A stretch of 64,000 nucleotides of DNA from an uncultured Clostridia bacterium (GCA_934756675.1 CAKVLG010000002.1:1-64000), one strand, 5' to 3'; shown: positions 1-9,952, numbered from the stretch's first letter. Made by a program: numbers and translations. The notes: a model not told the origin generated them from the sequence alone.

Positions 1-234
1 ATATTGCAGGGTAAAGGTGTTGGTAAAAATAAACGCCAATTTTTTGGTTTTGCCATCGAGCCTGAAAACGAAGTTGATTTGATGCATGTTCGTGCAGAAA
101 TTGCTCTTCCTGTTATGAAATCGGTTTATGGTGCAACAGACTATAGATCACAAGCTAGAGGGCTTATTTTTGCGCTTCCAGTGTCTTATGTTACTGGCAT
201 GACACATTCTTCACTAGAAGGCTTAGAAGAATAA
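1..234 (+). CDS. PII-like nitrogen regulatory protein, C-terminal part (5' end cut by window edge)
   Basis: The frame is open from base 1 to a TAA at 232-234, giving 77 codons with no convincing internal start, so the gene begins outside the window. The segment FFGFAIEPENEVDL, followed by a helix and then RGLIFALPVSYVTGM, resembles the end of PII-family (GlnB/GlnK-like) domains, which usually read FFG.xIxPEKEIVLI and GIAFVLPVxxVxG. PII proteins are trimeric cytoplasmic sensors of ATP/ADP and 2-oxoglutarate. A two-domain PII-like protein is possible, but only the last domain is visible. It sits 42 bases upstream of murG with no terminator between them, so read-through is possible. The family assignment rests on motif resemblance only. 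Confidence 0.55.
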   Translation: MLQGKGVGKNKRQFFGFAIEPENEVDLMHVRAEIALPVMKSVYGATDYRSQARGLIFALPVSYVTGMTHSSLEGLEE

Positions 235-276
235 AAAGTTGTAAATAAATTCTATAATCTAACATAAACTATCAGT

Positions 277-1338
277 ATGAAGATTGTATTGACTGGTGGT
301 GGAACAGCGGGGCATATTTCGCCACATTTAGCACTTATGCCTGAACTTAAAAAACATTTTAGTTCCATTATTTATATTGGTAGTGAAAATGGAATGGAAA
401 AAGATATTATACGGAATAATGCACATATTCCTTATTTTTCCGTGACCACAACAAAATTTGACAGGGTTCATCTGTTATCTAATTTCAAGATTCCATTTTT
501 GCTAAAAAGGGGAATTGAGGAAGCAAAAAACATCTTACAAACAGAAAAACCTGATATAGTTTTTTCAAAAGGCGGGTACGTGAGTTTACCTGTTGTTTTT
601 GCTGCTAAAAAATTACACATTCCTGTTGTCAGCCACGAAAGTGACCTTACTATGGGGCTTGCAAATAAACTTATGAAAAAATCATGCAACTGCATTTGCA
701 CAACCTTTGAATTAACTAGTATAAAGGTGGGAAGCAAAGGTGTGTTTACGGGCTCGCCAGTGCGTGAAGACATGCAAAAGGAAAAGAATTTGTGTAGACA
801 AAAATTACACATAAATTCACCACTTCCAGTGGTATTAATAACTGGTGGTAGCATGGGGGCACTTGCGATTAATGATTGTGTTAGGTCGGCAATTAATGAA
901 CTTACTAAAAGCTATTTTGTGTTACACTTGACTGGCAAAGGTAATATTGATAAAAAGCTTACAAATATACCAGGGTATAGGCAAGTCGAGTTTACAAATG
1001 AAATGCCATACTTTATTGGTGCAAGTGATGTGGTGATTTCACGTGCGGGGTCTAACACGATTTTTGAACTAGCGTTATGCAAAAAACCAATGCTACTTAT
1101 TCCACTTTCAAAAAGAGCTTCACGCGGGGATCAAATAGAAAATGCAAAATATTTTAAGCATATGGGCTATGCAAATGTTTTGCAGCAAGAAGATATGACA
1201 AAGCGGTCACTTATTGATGAAATTAATCAGACATATAAAAATAGAGAAGTTTTAATCAAAAAACTTGAAGGCAGTGGGCTTGAAAGCGGCAACAAAAAAA
1301 TTGTAGATGAAATTTTAAAAACAATAGCAATAAAATAA
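277..1338 (+). CDS. murG: UDP-GlcNAc:undecaprenyl-pyrophosphoryl-MurNAc-pentapeptide GlcNAc transferase
   Basis: MurG makes lipid II from lipid I at the inner face of the membrane, the last cytoplasmic step of peptidoglycan precursor synthesis. The 353-residue protein has the normal family length. It shows the N-terminal glycine loop GGGTAGHISPHLAL (residues about 7-20), the inter-domain GSP segment (SPVRED), the second loop ITGGSMGA, and the donor-binding region SRAGSNTIFELA followed by KKPMLLIPL and GDQIENA. A TATAAT lies at 253-258, about 18 bases before the ATG. No good ribosome site precedes the ATG (ACTATCAGT). galU follows after 57 bases. Confidence 0.93.
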   Translation: MKIVLTGGGTAGHISPHLALMPELKKHFSSIIYIGSENGMEKDIIRNNAHIPYFSVTTTKFDRVHLLSNFKIPFLLKRGIEEAKNILQTEKPDIVFSKGGYVSLPVVFAAKKLHIPVVSHESDLTMGLANKLMKKSCNCICTTFELTSIKVGSKGVFTGSPVREDMQKEKNLCRQKLHINSPLPVVLITGGSMGALAINDCVRSAINELTKSYFVLHLTGKGNIDKKLTNIPGYRQVEFTNEMPYFIGASDVVISRAGSNTIFELALCKKPMLLIPLSKRASRGDQIENAKYFKHMGYANVLQQEDMTKRSLIDEINQTYKNREVLIKKLEGSGLESGNKKIVDEILKTIAIK

Positions 1339-1395
1339 TAAAAACCTTTGTATGTTAAAATGGCTGTGTGTTAAAATGTAGACAGGAGGTAAACT

Positions 1396-2256
1396 ATGGT
1401 TAAAAAAGCGGTTATACTTTGTGGCGGGCTTGCAACCAGACTGTTGCCAGCAACAAAGGTTATTCCAAAAGAGATTATGCCAATATTAAATAGACCAGCA
1501 CTAGATTTGATTGTTGAAGATTTAAAAAATTGTGGCATAACAGATATTCTTATTATTCTTGGGCGAAATAAAGAATGCCTAGAAAACTATTTTGAACGTA
1601 ATGTTGAGCTAGAAAATAGACTCGAAGAGACAGGTAAAAATGAACTAATAAAAGCAATTAATGGTCCATTCGAAAATGTGAACATCTATTTCAAAAGGCA
1701 ACTCTATGCAAAAGGAACAGCATATGCAATGCTTGGTTGCGAGAGTTTTGTCGGTGGCGATGATTTTATTTTAATCTTCCCAGACGAATTGTTATTTGGT
1801 GAAAGCCAAACAAAACAATTGTTAGAAGAGTTTGAAAAGACAAAAACATCAACAATTCCACTACAACAAATTCCAATTGAAGATTGTAGTAAATATGGTA
1901 TGGTTGCTTGCATTGGGAATGGTAAGTCGAGAAAGCTTACAAAAATTGTAGAAAAACCAGCAACGCCAGCAGAGTCACCAAGTGATTTATGTAATCTTGG
2001 CGGTGGGGTATTTACTAATAAAATCTTTAAATATTTAAAAAATTGCAAACCACATGGACTTGAACTTTTATACACAGATGCTATTGAAGAGATGATGAAA
2101 AAAGAAGGAGTTAATGGATTAATTATTACTGGTGAACGCCATGATATTGGTAATCCACTTGGGTTTGTTAAAGCAAATATCGCCGCAGCTCTTCACGATA
2201 AAAAGCTCGAAAAAGATATGAAAGAATATATTAAAGAGCTTGCTAAAAATTTATAA
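1396..2256 (+). CDS. galU: UTP-glucose-1-phosphate uridylyltransferase
   Basis: This enzyme makes UDP-glucose from UTP and glucose-1-phosphate for cell-surface glycans. The 286-residue protein carries the nucleotidyltransferase signature GGLATRLLPATKVIPKEIMP (residues about 10-29), which is the GalU form (TK.IPKEMLPI). Further GalU landmarks are the KYGMV strand, VEKP, GGGVFT and RHDIGNPLGFVKAN, which matches the family D-x-GN-x-LG-[YF]-x-KA motif. The ATG has a strong ribosome site (ACAGGAGGT, 8 bases upstream). It follows murG on the same strand and ends at a strong terminator, so murG-galU is probably one envelope transcription unit. Confidence 0.92.
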   Translation: MVKKAVILCGGLATRLLPATKVIPKEIMPILNRPALDLIVEDLKNCGITDILIILGRNKECLENYFERNVELENRLEETGKNELIKAINGPFENVNIYFKRQLYAKGTAYAMLGCESFVGGDDFILIFPDELLFGESQTKQLLEEFEKTKTSTIPLQQIPIEDCSKYGMVACIGNGKSRKLTKIVEKPATPAESPSDLCNLGGGVFTNKIFKYLKNCKPHGLELLYTDAIEEMMKKEGVNGLIITGERHDIGNPLGFVKANIAAALHDKKLEKDMKEYIKELAKNL

Positions 2257-2265
2257 AAAAACGCA

Positions 2266-2302
2266 AAAACACCACTTTTAATGTGAAAAAGTGGTGTTTT
2301 TT
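2266..2302 (+). terminator. Rho-independent terminator after galU
   Basis: A stem ACACCACTTTT/AAAAGTGGTGT with a short loop is followed by a run of T. It begins 9 bases after the galU stop codon. Confidence 0.85.
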
Positions 2303-2370
2303 GTATATTTTTTGCATATTTTTGTAATTTTATATAAAATTGAGAGTAAACCATTTAAACAATAAAATTA

Positions 2371-2399
2371 TTGACAAAACATGCAAATTGTGATAAAAC
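2371..2399 (+). promoter_or_regulatory. Promoter of tRNA-Arg
   Basis: A perfect -35 box TTGACA (2371-2376), a 17-base spacer and TAAAAC (2394-2399) lie just upstream of the tRNA start at 2410. Confidence 0.65.
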
Positions 2400-2409
2400 A
2401 TACTCATAT

Positions 2410-2486
<77 letters not shown>

Positions 2487-2488
2487 AG

Positions 2489-2527
2489 AAAAAAAGGAAA
2501 GTCCTAATACTTTCCTTTTTGTTTTTT
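2489..2527. terminator. Bidirectional terminator between tRNA-Arg and tdk
   Basis: The stem AAAAAGGAAAGT/ACTTTCCTTTTT has a 6-base loop, with A runs on the left and T runs on the right. It can therefore stop both the tRNA transcript and the converging tdk transcript, and it abuts the tdk stop codon. Confidence 0.8.
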
Positions 2528-3104
2528 ATTTTATATCTTGGGTTTGGTATTTCTTCCAGCAGGCGTAGCACATTGATTCATAAGATTCGTCGCCGCCAAT
2601 TTCTATTTCATTGCCAATGGTGGTGACTCTGCCGCCTACAATTCTTGCGTTCATTGTTGCTTTGCTTCCACACCTGCAAATGCTTTTGATTTCTGTTATG
2701 CTTTCGGCAAGTTCAATCAATCGTTTGCTACCTTCAAAAAGTTCGCCCTTAAAGTTTTTGAGTAGGCCATAACAAATAACAACAACATCTTTAAGTGTTA
2801 AGTCTTTAAGTTCTTCAATTTGTTTGCTGGTGCAAAATTGGACTTCATCAACGATTACAACTTTATAATTTTTGTTCATTACATAGTCATACAGATTTTC
2901 GGTTTGAGAAAACACTTCGCACTCGCGAGATAAACCGATTCTTGAATGAATAATTGGTTTGTCGCCATTATAGTCACGCGTGTCGATGCTTGGTTTGATT
3001 AATAAAACATCATATCCTTTTTGGTTATAGTTAAAAGCGGTGATAAGGGCTTGTGTACTTTTGCTGCAGCCCATTGTTCCATATTTGAAATATAATTTTT
3101 TCAC
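2526..3104 (-). CDS. tdk: Thymidine kinase (type II, Zn-binding)
   Basis: This salvage enzyme phosphorylates thymidine to dTMP using ATP. I chose a GTG start at 3104 because AAAAGGAG lies 7 bases upstream; an in-frame ATG at 3134 has no such site and would add 10 residues. The 192-residue protein shows the P-loop region YGTMGCSKST, in which the usual G before the catalytic K is S. It also has the Walker B/DEAQ segment VDEVQF and paired zinc ligands (CRC near residue 144, then CYAC near the C-terminus). The length is normal for the family. It is a single gene between a bidirectional terminator and an AT-rich gap. Confidence 0.9.
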   Translation of the reverse strand: MKKLYFKYGTMGCSKSTQALITAFNYNQKGYDVLLIKPSIDTRDYNGDKPIIHSRIGLSRECEVFSQTENLYDYVMNKNYKVVIVDEVQFCTSKQIEELKDLTLKDVVVICYGLLKNFKGELFEGSKRLIELAESITEIKSICRCGSKATMNARIVGGRVTTIGNEIEIGGDESYESMCYACWKKYQTQDIK

Positions 3105-3292
3105 GTTTTGGCTCCTTTTAGCAAAGTATATCACACAAATTTTTTGTAAAAAATAAAAAAAGTAGCAAAAATTAAATTTGTTTAGAATGTATAAAAAAAC
3201 TAATTAAATATCAAAAAACTAGATTTTTTGTTTGGAAAAATTTTTGAGTTTTGTTATTCTATATTTATATAGAATTTTAAGGAGGAAAAATA

Positions 3293-6200
3293 ATGAAGAA
3301 GAAAATTCTAGCATTTTTTGCTATTATGCTTATTATTATGCCATGTTTATTTTTCGCTGCTTGTGGTAAAAAAGACCCAACAGTTACAGGCATAAAAGTT
3401 GTTATTAATAGCAAAACTTTTACTGGAACGCAAGAAGACCGCACACTCACAATTAATTATGGCGACACACTTACTAACGTTGTTGTAAAATTAATGTATA
3501 GTGACAACACGGAACAAAACATTAATATGTCAGAGTTAACAGTTACAGATGAGCACGATATTTTAAGTAAAAATATTATTCCTGTTGGTGAATATGTTTT
3601 GTCTTTTAAGTATGGTGAATTTGATCCTATCAGTGTTACGGTTAAGATTGTTCCAACTACTATAGAAAAACCTACTGAAAAAACTACAAATTTTGTTTAT
3701 GACGGCACTGCTAAAACCTATTTGCCAGAAGGGTTCGATGACCGCCTTATGAGTATATCTGGTAACATTCAAACTAACGCTGGTGAATATACCGCTGTTG
3801 TTACAATTAAAAATGAAGATTATGCTTCTTGGAAAGACAACACAAAAACTGCTGTTGAATTTAAGTGGAATATTAACAAAAAGGCAATTGCCGTTCCAGA
3901 AAAATCTGATAAGACTTACACTTACAGTGGCAGTGAATTATCTGTTGAATTATTAAATATCGATAGAGAACTTATGTTAGTTACTGGCGATGAAACTGCT
4001 GTTAATGCTGGCAAATACAGCGTTTACGTTGAACTTAAGAGCAAAACAAACTATTGCTGGAATAGTGGCGCAGATACAATGCGCGATATTACTATTAACT
4101 GGGAGATTTTGAAAAGAGAATTACTTGAGCCAACCAAAGTAAACAAAACTTACACATACACTGGTAGTGAGCAAACTCTTGAATTGCAAGGCTTTGTAGA
4201 AAATGCCATGGCAATCGAAAATGGCAAGCAAACAAATGCTGGCTCGTATACGGCTGTTATTACACTTAAAGATACAATAAACAACAAGTGGATAACAGGT
4301 GCAAATAATGTTGAGATTGAGTGGACTATTGAAAAAGCAATTAGTCCAAAGCCTGCAACGCAACCAAATAGTGTTATTGGTACATACGATGCAAACAAAA
4401 CTCTTGCTGACTATAGTGCACAATTACTTTCGGGATATTCTTGGGTTGATCCAACTGAAGTTCCTATTTGCACAAAACGTGAATATAACGCTTATTATAA
4501 TGCTGACCCAGAAAACTATGAAGCTTGTCAAGTTAAAGTTATAGTTGAACTTTCTAAGGCGACTCCAGTTGCTCCAGCTCATGCTGAAATTAATGTTGAA
4601 TATAAAGAAAATTTAACACTTGCAGATGTAGCAAATAGACTTGCTGATGGTTTTAGATTTGCAAATTTAAGCGAAGCAATTACTTATGGAAAAACAGAAT
4701 ATGATGCAATTTATAACCCAGATAAAAACAATTATCTTGATGTAAACACAACGGTTACAGTCATTTTAACAAAGACCGATATTGATTTTGCAATCACAAG
4801 CAATATTTCAAAGGCGTTCGATGCTGAACCTGTTATTGAGCCACAAACAAACTACACTGGAACAAACGCTGTTACAGTTAAGTATTACGAAAATGATGGT
4901 GAAACAGAACTTGCAGCAGCACCTAGTGATGCAGGGTTATATAAGGTTAAAGTAACAGTCGCAGGTGACGATAACCACAATGCAACGACAGTTACTGCTG
5001 ACTTTTATATTAAATATGATTTAAGTGACAGCAGCAAAGTAAGATATTCAATTACACATGATGAACTCGTATATGACGGCACTCCAAAAACACCGGCAGT
5101 TACATACTTACAAGTTTATATTGATGGTAAAACGTATGATATATCAGCAGACAACTTTGACGTTACATACGAAAATAACACAGATTATCTTGTTTCTTCT
5201 TATATAATTATCACTGGTAAGAACTTAGCAATGAATAGTGTTAGAAGTGAGTTCACAATCAACCTTCCAACAATAATCGAAAATGTTAAGATTAATAATA
5301 TAGATGTTGATATTTCTGGCAGTTATAATGGTTTGGCAACTTGTAGTTGCGACATGACAGCAGAAAATTTTGTGTTGACTTTTGATGTTAAAGAAACATA
5401 TAGAAACGATAATATAAGATATATAATTCAAGCAAAAGATAAAGTTGGTAATGTTATTGTTTCTACAAGATATATCGAAAACAACACAATCACTCTTCCA
5501 AAGGAAACTGCAACATTTTCGATAAGTGCAATAAAGGGTACTCTTTATAACCAAATTTTCGCAGTTGAAATGAAACTTAATAGCGACAATTTGTCTTCGT
5601 ATATGTCGTTCCTTGTTCCATATTATTATGTTGAAACAATTGATATAAATACTAATCTCAACACTGTTATCGTTAAAGAAAATTACGATGGCAACCTTGC
5701 AGAATTAATTGCAAATTATATTAATAATGTAAATGGGCATGGATATTGCTCAGTTATAACAGGTTATTCATTTGTTTCAGTTGTTTGTGATAGCAATAAC
5801 ACAGTTGCAACATTCACATTTGCAGACACTGCAACTAACAAAACACATGTTATAAATGCTGACATTATTGATGCTAGAGAAGAAATTTGCAATGTTGAAT
5901 ATATTGAACTTTCTGATAACATAAATGACACAACAGAATATTTAACTCTAGACGAAAACAACACAATTACCGTTAGAAATTTTAGCTATATGGGTAATTA
6001 TTTAGATATTAAATTTAATAGCAATGTTTGCCAAATAGAGTTATTAAATATTAGAATCGAAGACATGAACACGGTTACCGAAACAGTCATGACAATAGAA
6101 AATTCTTGTTTTTTCTATCTTTCACAAGAATGTACCAATGATGGCATATATACAATCAGAGCTTACTATAAAAGAGTAGATGGTCAAGTTGACAAAGAAA

Positions 6201-6964
6201 CATATAAAGATTTTAAGCTCGATATTACATTCGACAAAACACCACTTGCAGTCATTACATACAATGAAAAAGATTATAAATTATCTCAACAATTAACAGG
6301 CGAGATTAAGTATGTAATGGGTGAGAGTGGTCCATCAATGTTCTATGTTTATGTTGGCGCACTTACAGAGAATGTTCTTGAATGTCATTTTAAAGTTGCA
6401 ACACAATTTGAGCTTTATGATGAAAACAAAGTGAAACTGGCAGATTATGAAAATGTTGTACTTGCAGTTCACACAGACGCAAATGGCGATAAATATAGCA
6501 TGCTTTATATTATGGCAGAAGGTATGGAAATTCCTTTCTTTGTATATTACAGGGAAGAAGTAAATAAAATTACCATTACATTTGTTGAAAATGTTACAAA
6601 AACTCTCGATGTTCCAGCAAGCAAAGAAGCAATAGAAAATAATGCGTTTTATGGTGACTTTGTTGGGGTAGTATCTGACGGTGTGGCTGGTCTTGTTTTG
6701 AATTTAACATATGCAGAACTTGGTTTAGATGGAAATGCGACATCTGTAACTATTTCTGCTATTGATATTCTTACCAATTTTATTGTGATGATTATGAATG
6801 GCGAGCAGCAGCCTACTATACTTTATATGGGTAATTCAATAACACAGCCTATTGAAGTTGCAATTACTAATGATATGATTAACATGATGCTTGTTGATCC
6901 GTCTGCAACTACAAATGAAGAAATGCAACAATCGGCAATTGGAATTACCATAATGTTTTCTTAA
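3293..6964 (+). CDS. Large lipoprotein with tandem MBG/Ig-like repeats
   Basis: The gene encodes 1223 residues. It begins with a lipoprotein signal (basic MKKK, hydrophobic stretch, FFAAC with the lipidated Cys at 24). Residues about 130-195, 198-275 and 276-350 are three copies of a module with the pattern TYxYxG-x-VEL..., NAG-Y-x-V-x-L-K and a closing W-x-I, typical of MBG-type bacterial Ig-like repeats. Two copies of another module follow (about 356-423 and 430-495; TLADYSAQL and TLADVANRL, each ending in VIVEL or VTVIL), then an MBG-like unit to about residue 575. The remaining 650 residues are beta-rich and not recognised. AAGGAGG precedes the ATG. A role in surface structure or adhesion is inferred; no enzyme motif is visible. 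Confidence 0.75.
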   Translation: MKKKILAFFAIMLIIMPCLFFAACGKKDPTVTGIKVVINSKTFTGTQEDRTLTINYGDTLTNVVVKLMYSDNTEQNINMSELTVTDEHDILSKNIIPVGEYVLSFKYGEFDPISVTVKIVPTTIEKPTEKTTNFVYDGTAKTYLPEGFDDRLMSISGNIQTNAGEYTAVVTIKNEDYASWKDNTKTAVEFKWNINKKAIAVPEKSDKTYTYSGSELSVELLNIDRELMLVTGDETAVNAGKYSVYVELKSKTNYCWNSGADTMRDITINWEILKRELLEPTKVNKTYTYTGSEQTLELQGFVENAMAIENGKQTNAGSYTAVITLKDTINNKWITGANNVEIEWTIEKAISPKPATQPNSVIGTYDANKTLADYSAQLLSGYSWVDPTEVPICTKREYNAYYNADPENYEACQVKVIVELSKATPVAPAHAEINVEYKENLTLADVANRLADGFRFANLSEAITYGKTEYDAIYNPDKNNYLDVNTTVTVILTKTDIDFAITSNISKAFDAEPVIEPQTNYTGTNAVTVKYYENDGETELAAAPSDAGLYKVKVTVAGDDNHNATTVTADFYIKYDLSDSSKVRYSITHDELVYDGTPKTPAVTYLQVYIDGKTYDISADNFDVTYENNTDYLVSSYIIITGKNLAMNSVRSEFTINLPTIIENVKINNIDVDISGSYNGLATCSCDMTAENFVLTFDVKETYRNDNIRYIIQAKDKVGNVIVSTRYIENNTITLPKETATFSISAIKGTLYNQIFAVEMKLNSDNLSSYMSFLVPYYYVETIDINTNLNTVIVKENYDGNLAELIANYINNVNGHGYCSVITGYSFVSVVCDSNNTVATFTFADTATNKTHVINADIIDAREEICNVEYIELSDNINDTTEYLTLDENNTITVRNFSYMGNYLDIKFNSNVCQIELLNIRIEDMNTVTETVMTIENSCFFYLSQECTNDGIYTIRAYYKRVDGQVDKETYKDFKLDITFDKTPLAVITYNEKDYKLSQQLTGEIKYVMGESGPSMFYVYVGALTENVLECHFKVATQFELYDENKVKLADYENVVLAVHTDANGDKYSMLYIMAEGMEIPFFVYYREEVNKITITFVENVTKTLDVPASKEAIENNAFYGDFVGVVSDGVAGLVLNLTYAELGLDGNATSVTISAIDILTNFIVMIMNGEQQPTILYMGNSITQPIEVAITNDMINMMLVDPSATTNEEMQQSAIGITIMFS

Positions 6965-6971
6965 TAAAAAA

Positions 6972-6999
6972 CTTTCCCCCAAGATTGGGGGATTTTTTA
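6972..6999 (+). terminator. Terminator after the lipoprotein gene
   Basis: TCCCCC-AAGATT-GGGGGA followed by TTTTTT. Confidence 0.85.
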
Positions 7000-7022
7000 T
7001 GCGCAAAAACAAATAAAAAGCA

Positions 7023-7028
7023 TATAAT
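7023..7028 (+). promoter_or_regulatory. -10 box of dapA (candidate leaderless start)
   Basis: A TATAAT ends only 5 bases before the dapA ATG. No ribosome site fits between them, so transcription probably begins at or next to the start codon. No clear -35 box is visible. Confidence 0.45.
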
Positions 7029-7033
7029 AGGGT

Positions 7034-7861
7034 ATGGGAAATAAGTTTTGTGGGTGCATAACCGCCCTTGTTACACCATTTGACAAAAATAATAAAATTA
7101 ATTATCAGCAGCTAGCAAAAATGCTCGACTTTCAAATAAAAAGTGGCGTCAGCGGTGTTGTTATTGCTGGAACGACTGGGGAAGGAAGTTTGCTATCTTG
7201 CACCGAAAAGAGTGAGCTTTTGTCATTTGCAATAAAGTATATTAACAAGCGAATTCTTTGTATTGCGGGCGTTGCGGCTTGCAAAACAATTGACGCAATA
7301 GAGCAAGTAAAAAATGCAACAAATATTGGCGCTGACGCGTGTTTGGTTGTTTCGCCATATTATGTGAAAGGTACACAAAATGGAATATATAAACACTATA
7401 AGCAAATAGCAGAGCTTGGCGGCGGAAAGATAATTATCTATAATGTTCCAGGGCGAACTGGGGTAAATGTAGAGCCAAAAACAATAATTAAGCTTTCGAA
7501 AATTAATAACATTGTTGGGCTCAAGCAGGCAAGTTCTAATATTTCTGATTTGCTAGAAATTAAAAGGGGTGTTGGTGAAAATTTTGCAATCTTTTCTGGT
7601 GAAGACGGGCTTGTTTTCCCAATGCTTGCATGTGGCGCTGTTGGGGCTATTAGCGTTGCAAGTAATATTGTTCCACGAAAGGTGCAAAGACTTTGCGACT
7701 TGTATTTTTGTGGAGAAATTGCAGCTTCGCGAAAGTTGCAACTTTCACTTTTGTCGCTTGTGAAAAAGTTGTTTGAAAAGGTTAATCCTGTTCCAGTTAA
7801 AAACTTGCTAAACAAACAAAAAATGTTTTTTGTCGGCAAACCAAGATTGCCGCTATGCTAG
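7034..7861 (+). CDS. dapA: 4-hydroxy-tetrahydrodipicolinate synthase
   Basis: DapA condenses pyruvate with aspartate semialdehyde, the first committed step to diaminopimelate and lysine. The 275-residue TIM-barrel protein shows the substrate loop AGTTGEGSLL (about 42-51), the catalytic Tyr with the carboxylate-binding Arg in YNVPGRTGVN, and the Schiff-base Lys in VGLKQAS, followed by FSGEDGL and ACGAVGAIS. The length is slightly below the usual 290. The start has TATAAT 5 bases upstream and no Shine-Dalgarno sequence. It lies between the lipoprotein terminator and the topoisomerase operon and appears to be monocistronic. Confidence 0.92.
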   Translation: MGNKFCGCITALVTPFDKNNKINYQQLAKMLDFQIKSGVSGVVIAGTTGEGSLLSCTEKSELLSFAIKYINKRILCIAGVAACKTIDAIEQVKNATNIGADACLVVSPYYVKGTQNGIYKHYKQIAELGGGKIIIYNVPGRTGVNVEPKTIIKLSKINNIVGLKQASSNISDLLEIKRGVGENFAIFSGEDGLVFPMLACGAVGAISVASNIVPRKVQRLCDLYFCGEIAASRKLQLSLLSLVKKLFEKVNPVPVKNLLNKQKMFFVGKPRLPLC

Positions 7862-7900
7862 GTAAAATCGCAAGTATAAGTTTTTTGGTTTATAAATTGT

Positions 7901-7930
7901 TTGCGTTTTAGCTTTGAACTTTGCTATAAT
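7901..7930 (+). promoter_or_regulatory. Promoter of the topoisomerase operon
   Basis: TTGCGT (7901-7906), an 18-base spacer and TATAAT (7925-7930) lie upstream of the ribosome site AGAGG (7951) and the ATG at 7961. Confidence 0.6.
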
Positions 7931-7960
7931 AGGGGTATAAAAAGGACTAAAGAGGATATT

Positions 7961-9928
7961 ATGGCAGAAACTAAAAAGAAAAGTTATGACGCAAAAGATA
8001 TTCAAGTTTTGGAAGGGCTTGATGCTGTTAGGTTGCGTCCAGGTATGTACATTGGTACAACAAGTCAAAAGGGGTTAAACCATTTGCTTTGGGAAATTGT
8101 TGATAACGCAATCGACGAAGCGGCAAACGGTTACGCCAATCGAATTATTGTAACAATCAACAAAGACAATTCGGCAACTGTTGAGGATAATGGGCGTGGT
8201 ATTCCTGTTGATATTCACCCAACACTAAAAGTGTCTGCTGTTCAAGTTGTTTATACAGAACTCCATGCTGGTGGTAAGTTTAACAACGAAAACTATGCAT
8301 ATTCTGGTGGTTTGCATGGCGTTGGTGCAAGTGTTGTTAATGCTCTTTCAGAATGGTTAAAAGTTGAAGTTTGCAGAAACGGCAAAAAATATGAAATAGA
8401 ATTCGAAAGTAAAGAAGATTCTAAGGGTAAGGTGCGTGGCGGCGTGCCTCTTTATCCATTGCGTGAAGTTGGCAAAGCTGTATCTACTGGTACAAAAGTG
8501 ACATTCAAACCAGATGGCAGAATTTTTGAAACCACAGAGTTTGATTTCCCAAGCATCAAAAAACGTTTAAAAGAACTTGCGTTTTTAAACAAAGGCATAG
8601 AGATTGTTTTAACAGATGACCGTGATGACGAAAAACCACTTACATACACATACAAATACGATGGTGGCATTATAGATTTTGTTAAGTATCTAAACGAATC
8701 GAAGGCAACACTATATCCAGAACCAATTTATATTTCTGGAGAAAGTAATGGTGTTAAAGTTGAATGTGCAATTCAACATACAACAGATTATAGCGAAAGT
8801 GTGTTCTCGTACGTTAACAACATTCCAACAACAGAAGGCGGTATGCATGAAGTTGGTTTTAGGAGTGCATTAACAACCGTATTTAACGACAATGCGCGCA
8901 AACTTGGTTCGCTTAAAGATAAAGATGCAAACTTGCTTGGTGACGACTTTAGGGAAGGTTTGACCGCCGTTGTTGTTATACACATGAAGAATGTTCAGTT
9001 CGAAGGTCAAACTAAAACCAAGCTTGGCAACCCAGAAGCAAGACCAGCTGTCGAAAGTGTTGTTAAGTCTAAACTTAATGAATACTTTGGTGGAAGGGGC
9101 ACTGGCAAAGTGCTCTCTAGTATTATTGACAAAGCTATGAGCGCAGCAAAAGTGCGTGAAGCAAGTCGAAAAGCTAAGGAAATGGCTCGTCAAAAGAATA
9201 GCATAGATAACTTGACACTTGTTGGTAAGCTTGCAAGCTGCACAAGTAGAAACTACGTGAATAACGAATTATTTATTGTAGAAGGTGATTCGGCTGGTGG
9301 GTCTGCAAAACAAGCGCGCGATAGGCACTTCCAAGCAATTTTACCACTACGTGGTAAGCCACTTAATGCAGAGAAAAAGAGAATTGACCAAGTTCTTCAA
9401 AATGAAGAATTTAGAACACTTATTTCTGCCCTTGGTGCTGGCATAGGTGACGATTTTAATGTAAATAACCTTAAATATCACAAAGTAATTATCTTGGCAG
9501 ATGCCGACCAAGATGGTGCTCATATCAGAGCAATTTTGCTTACATTCTTTTATAGATACATGCGTGAACTTATCACAGATGGACATGTATACATTGGTAT
9601 GCCACCACTATATAGGGTTAGCAAGCGTGATGTGCACGAATATGTTTATTCAGATGCAGAACTTCCAGAAGTAACAGCGCGCATGGGTAAAGGCTATGAC
9701 ATTCAAAGATATAAAGGTCTTGGTGAAATGGATCCAGAGCAGCTTTGGGCTACAACAATGGACCCAACCGAGCGTACACTTGTTCGCGTTAATATTGATG
9801 ATGCTGCAGAAGCTGAAAAAATGATAGCAACGCTAATGGGTGACAATATCGAAGCTAGAAAATCTTATATTCAAGAAAATGCAGATTTTAATAAGGTAGA
9901 TAACTTTAAAACAAAGAAAGATCAATAG
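7961..9928 (+). CDS. Type IIA DNA topoisomerase subunit B (GyrB/ParE family)
   Basis: This is the ATPase/TOPRIM subunit of gyrase or topoisomerase IV. I chose the ATG at 7961 because AGAGG lies 5 bases upstream; the frame extends 20 codons further up, but that stretch contains the promoter. The 655-residue protein shows GHKL ATPase motifs: EIVDNAIDE (E45, N49), EDNGRGIP and GGLHGVGASVVNALS. It continues with the TOPRIM motifs EGDSAGGSAKQARDR and DADQDGAHI, and ends with the YKGLGEM segment. The ATG of the A subunit follows 24 bases later, so the two are co-transcribed. Sequence inspection alone does not separate GyrB from ParE, so I give no symbol. Confidence 0.93.
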   Translation: MAETKKKSYDAKDIQVLEGLDAVRLRPGMYIGTTSQKGLNHLLWEIVDNAIDEAANGYANRIIVTINKDNSATVEDNGRGIPVDIHPTLKVSAVQVVYTELHAGGKFNNENYAYSGGLHGVGASVVNALSEWLKVEVCRNGKKYEIEFESKEDSKGKVRGGVPLYPLREVGKAVSTGTKVTFKPDGRIFETTEFDFPSIKKRLKELAFLNKGIEIVLTDDRDDEKPLTYTYKYDGGIIDFVKYLNESKATLYPEPIYISGESNGVKVECAIQHTTDYSESVFSYVNNIPTTEGGMHEVGFRSALTTVFNDNARKLGSLKDKDANLLGDDFREGLTAVVVIHMKNVQFEGQTKTKLGNPEARPAVESVVKSKLNEYFGGRGTGKVLSSIIDKAMSAAKVREASRKAKEMARQKNSIDNLTLVGKLASCTSRNYVNNELFIVEGDSAGGSAKQARDRHFQAILPLRGKPLNAEKKRIDQVLQNEEFRTLISALGAGIGDDFNVNNLKYHKVIILADADQDGAHIRAILLTFFYRYMRELITDGHVYIGMPPLYRVSKRDVHEYVYSDAELPEVTARMGKGYDIQRYKGLGEMDPEQLWATTMDPTERTLVRVNIDDAAEAEKMIATLMGDNIEARKSYIQENADFNKVDNFKTKKDQ

Positions 9929-9952
9929 GAAAATACATAACGGAGAGAAACT

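Noticed and set aside
3105..3134. Upstream ATG start for tdk
   Set aside because: The GTG at 3104 has AAAAGGAG at good spacing and gives the standard N-terminus before the P-loop.
7901..7960. Upstream extension of the GyrB/ParE frame
   Set aside because: It contains the TTGCGT-18-TATAAT promoter; the ribosome site fits the ATG at 7961.
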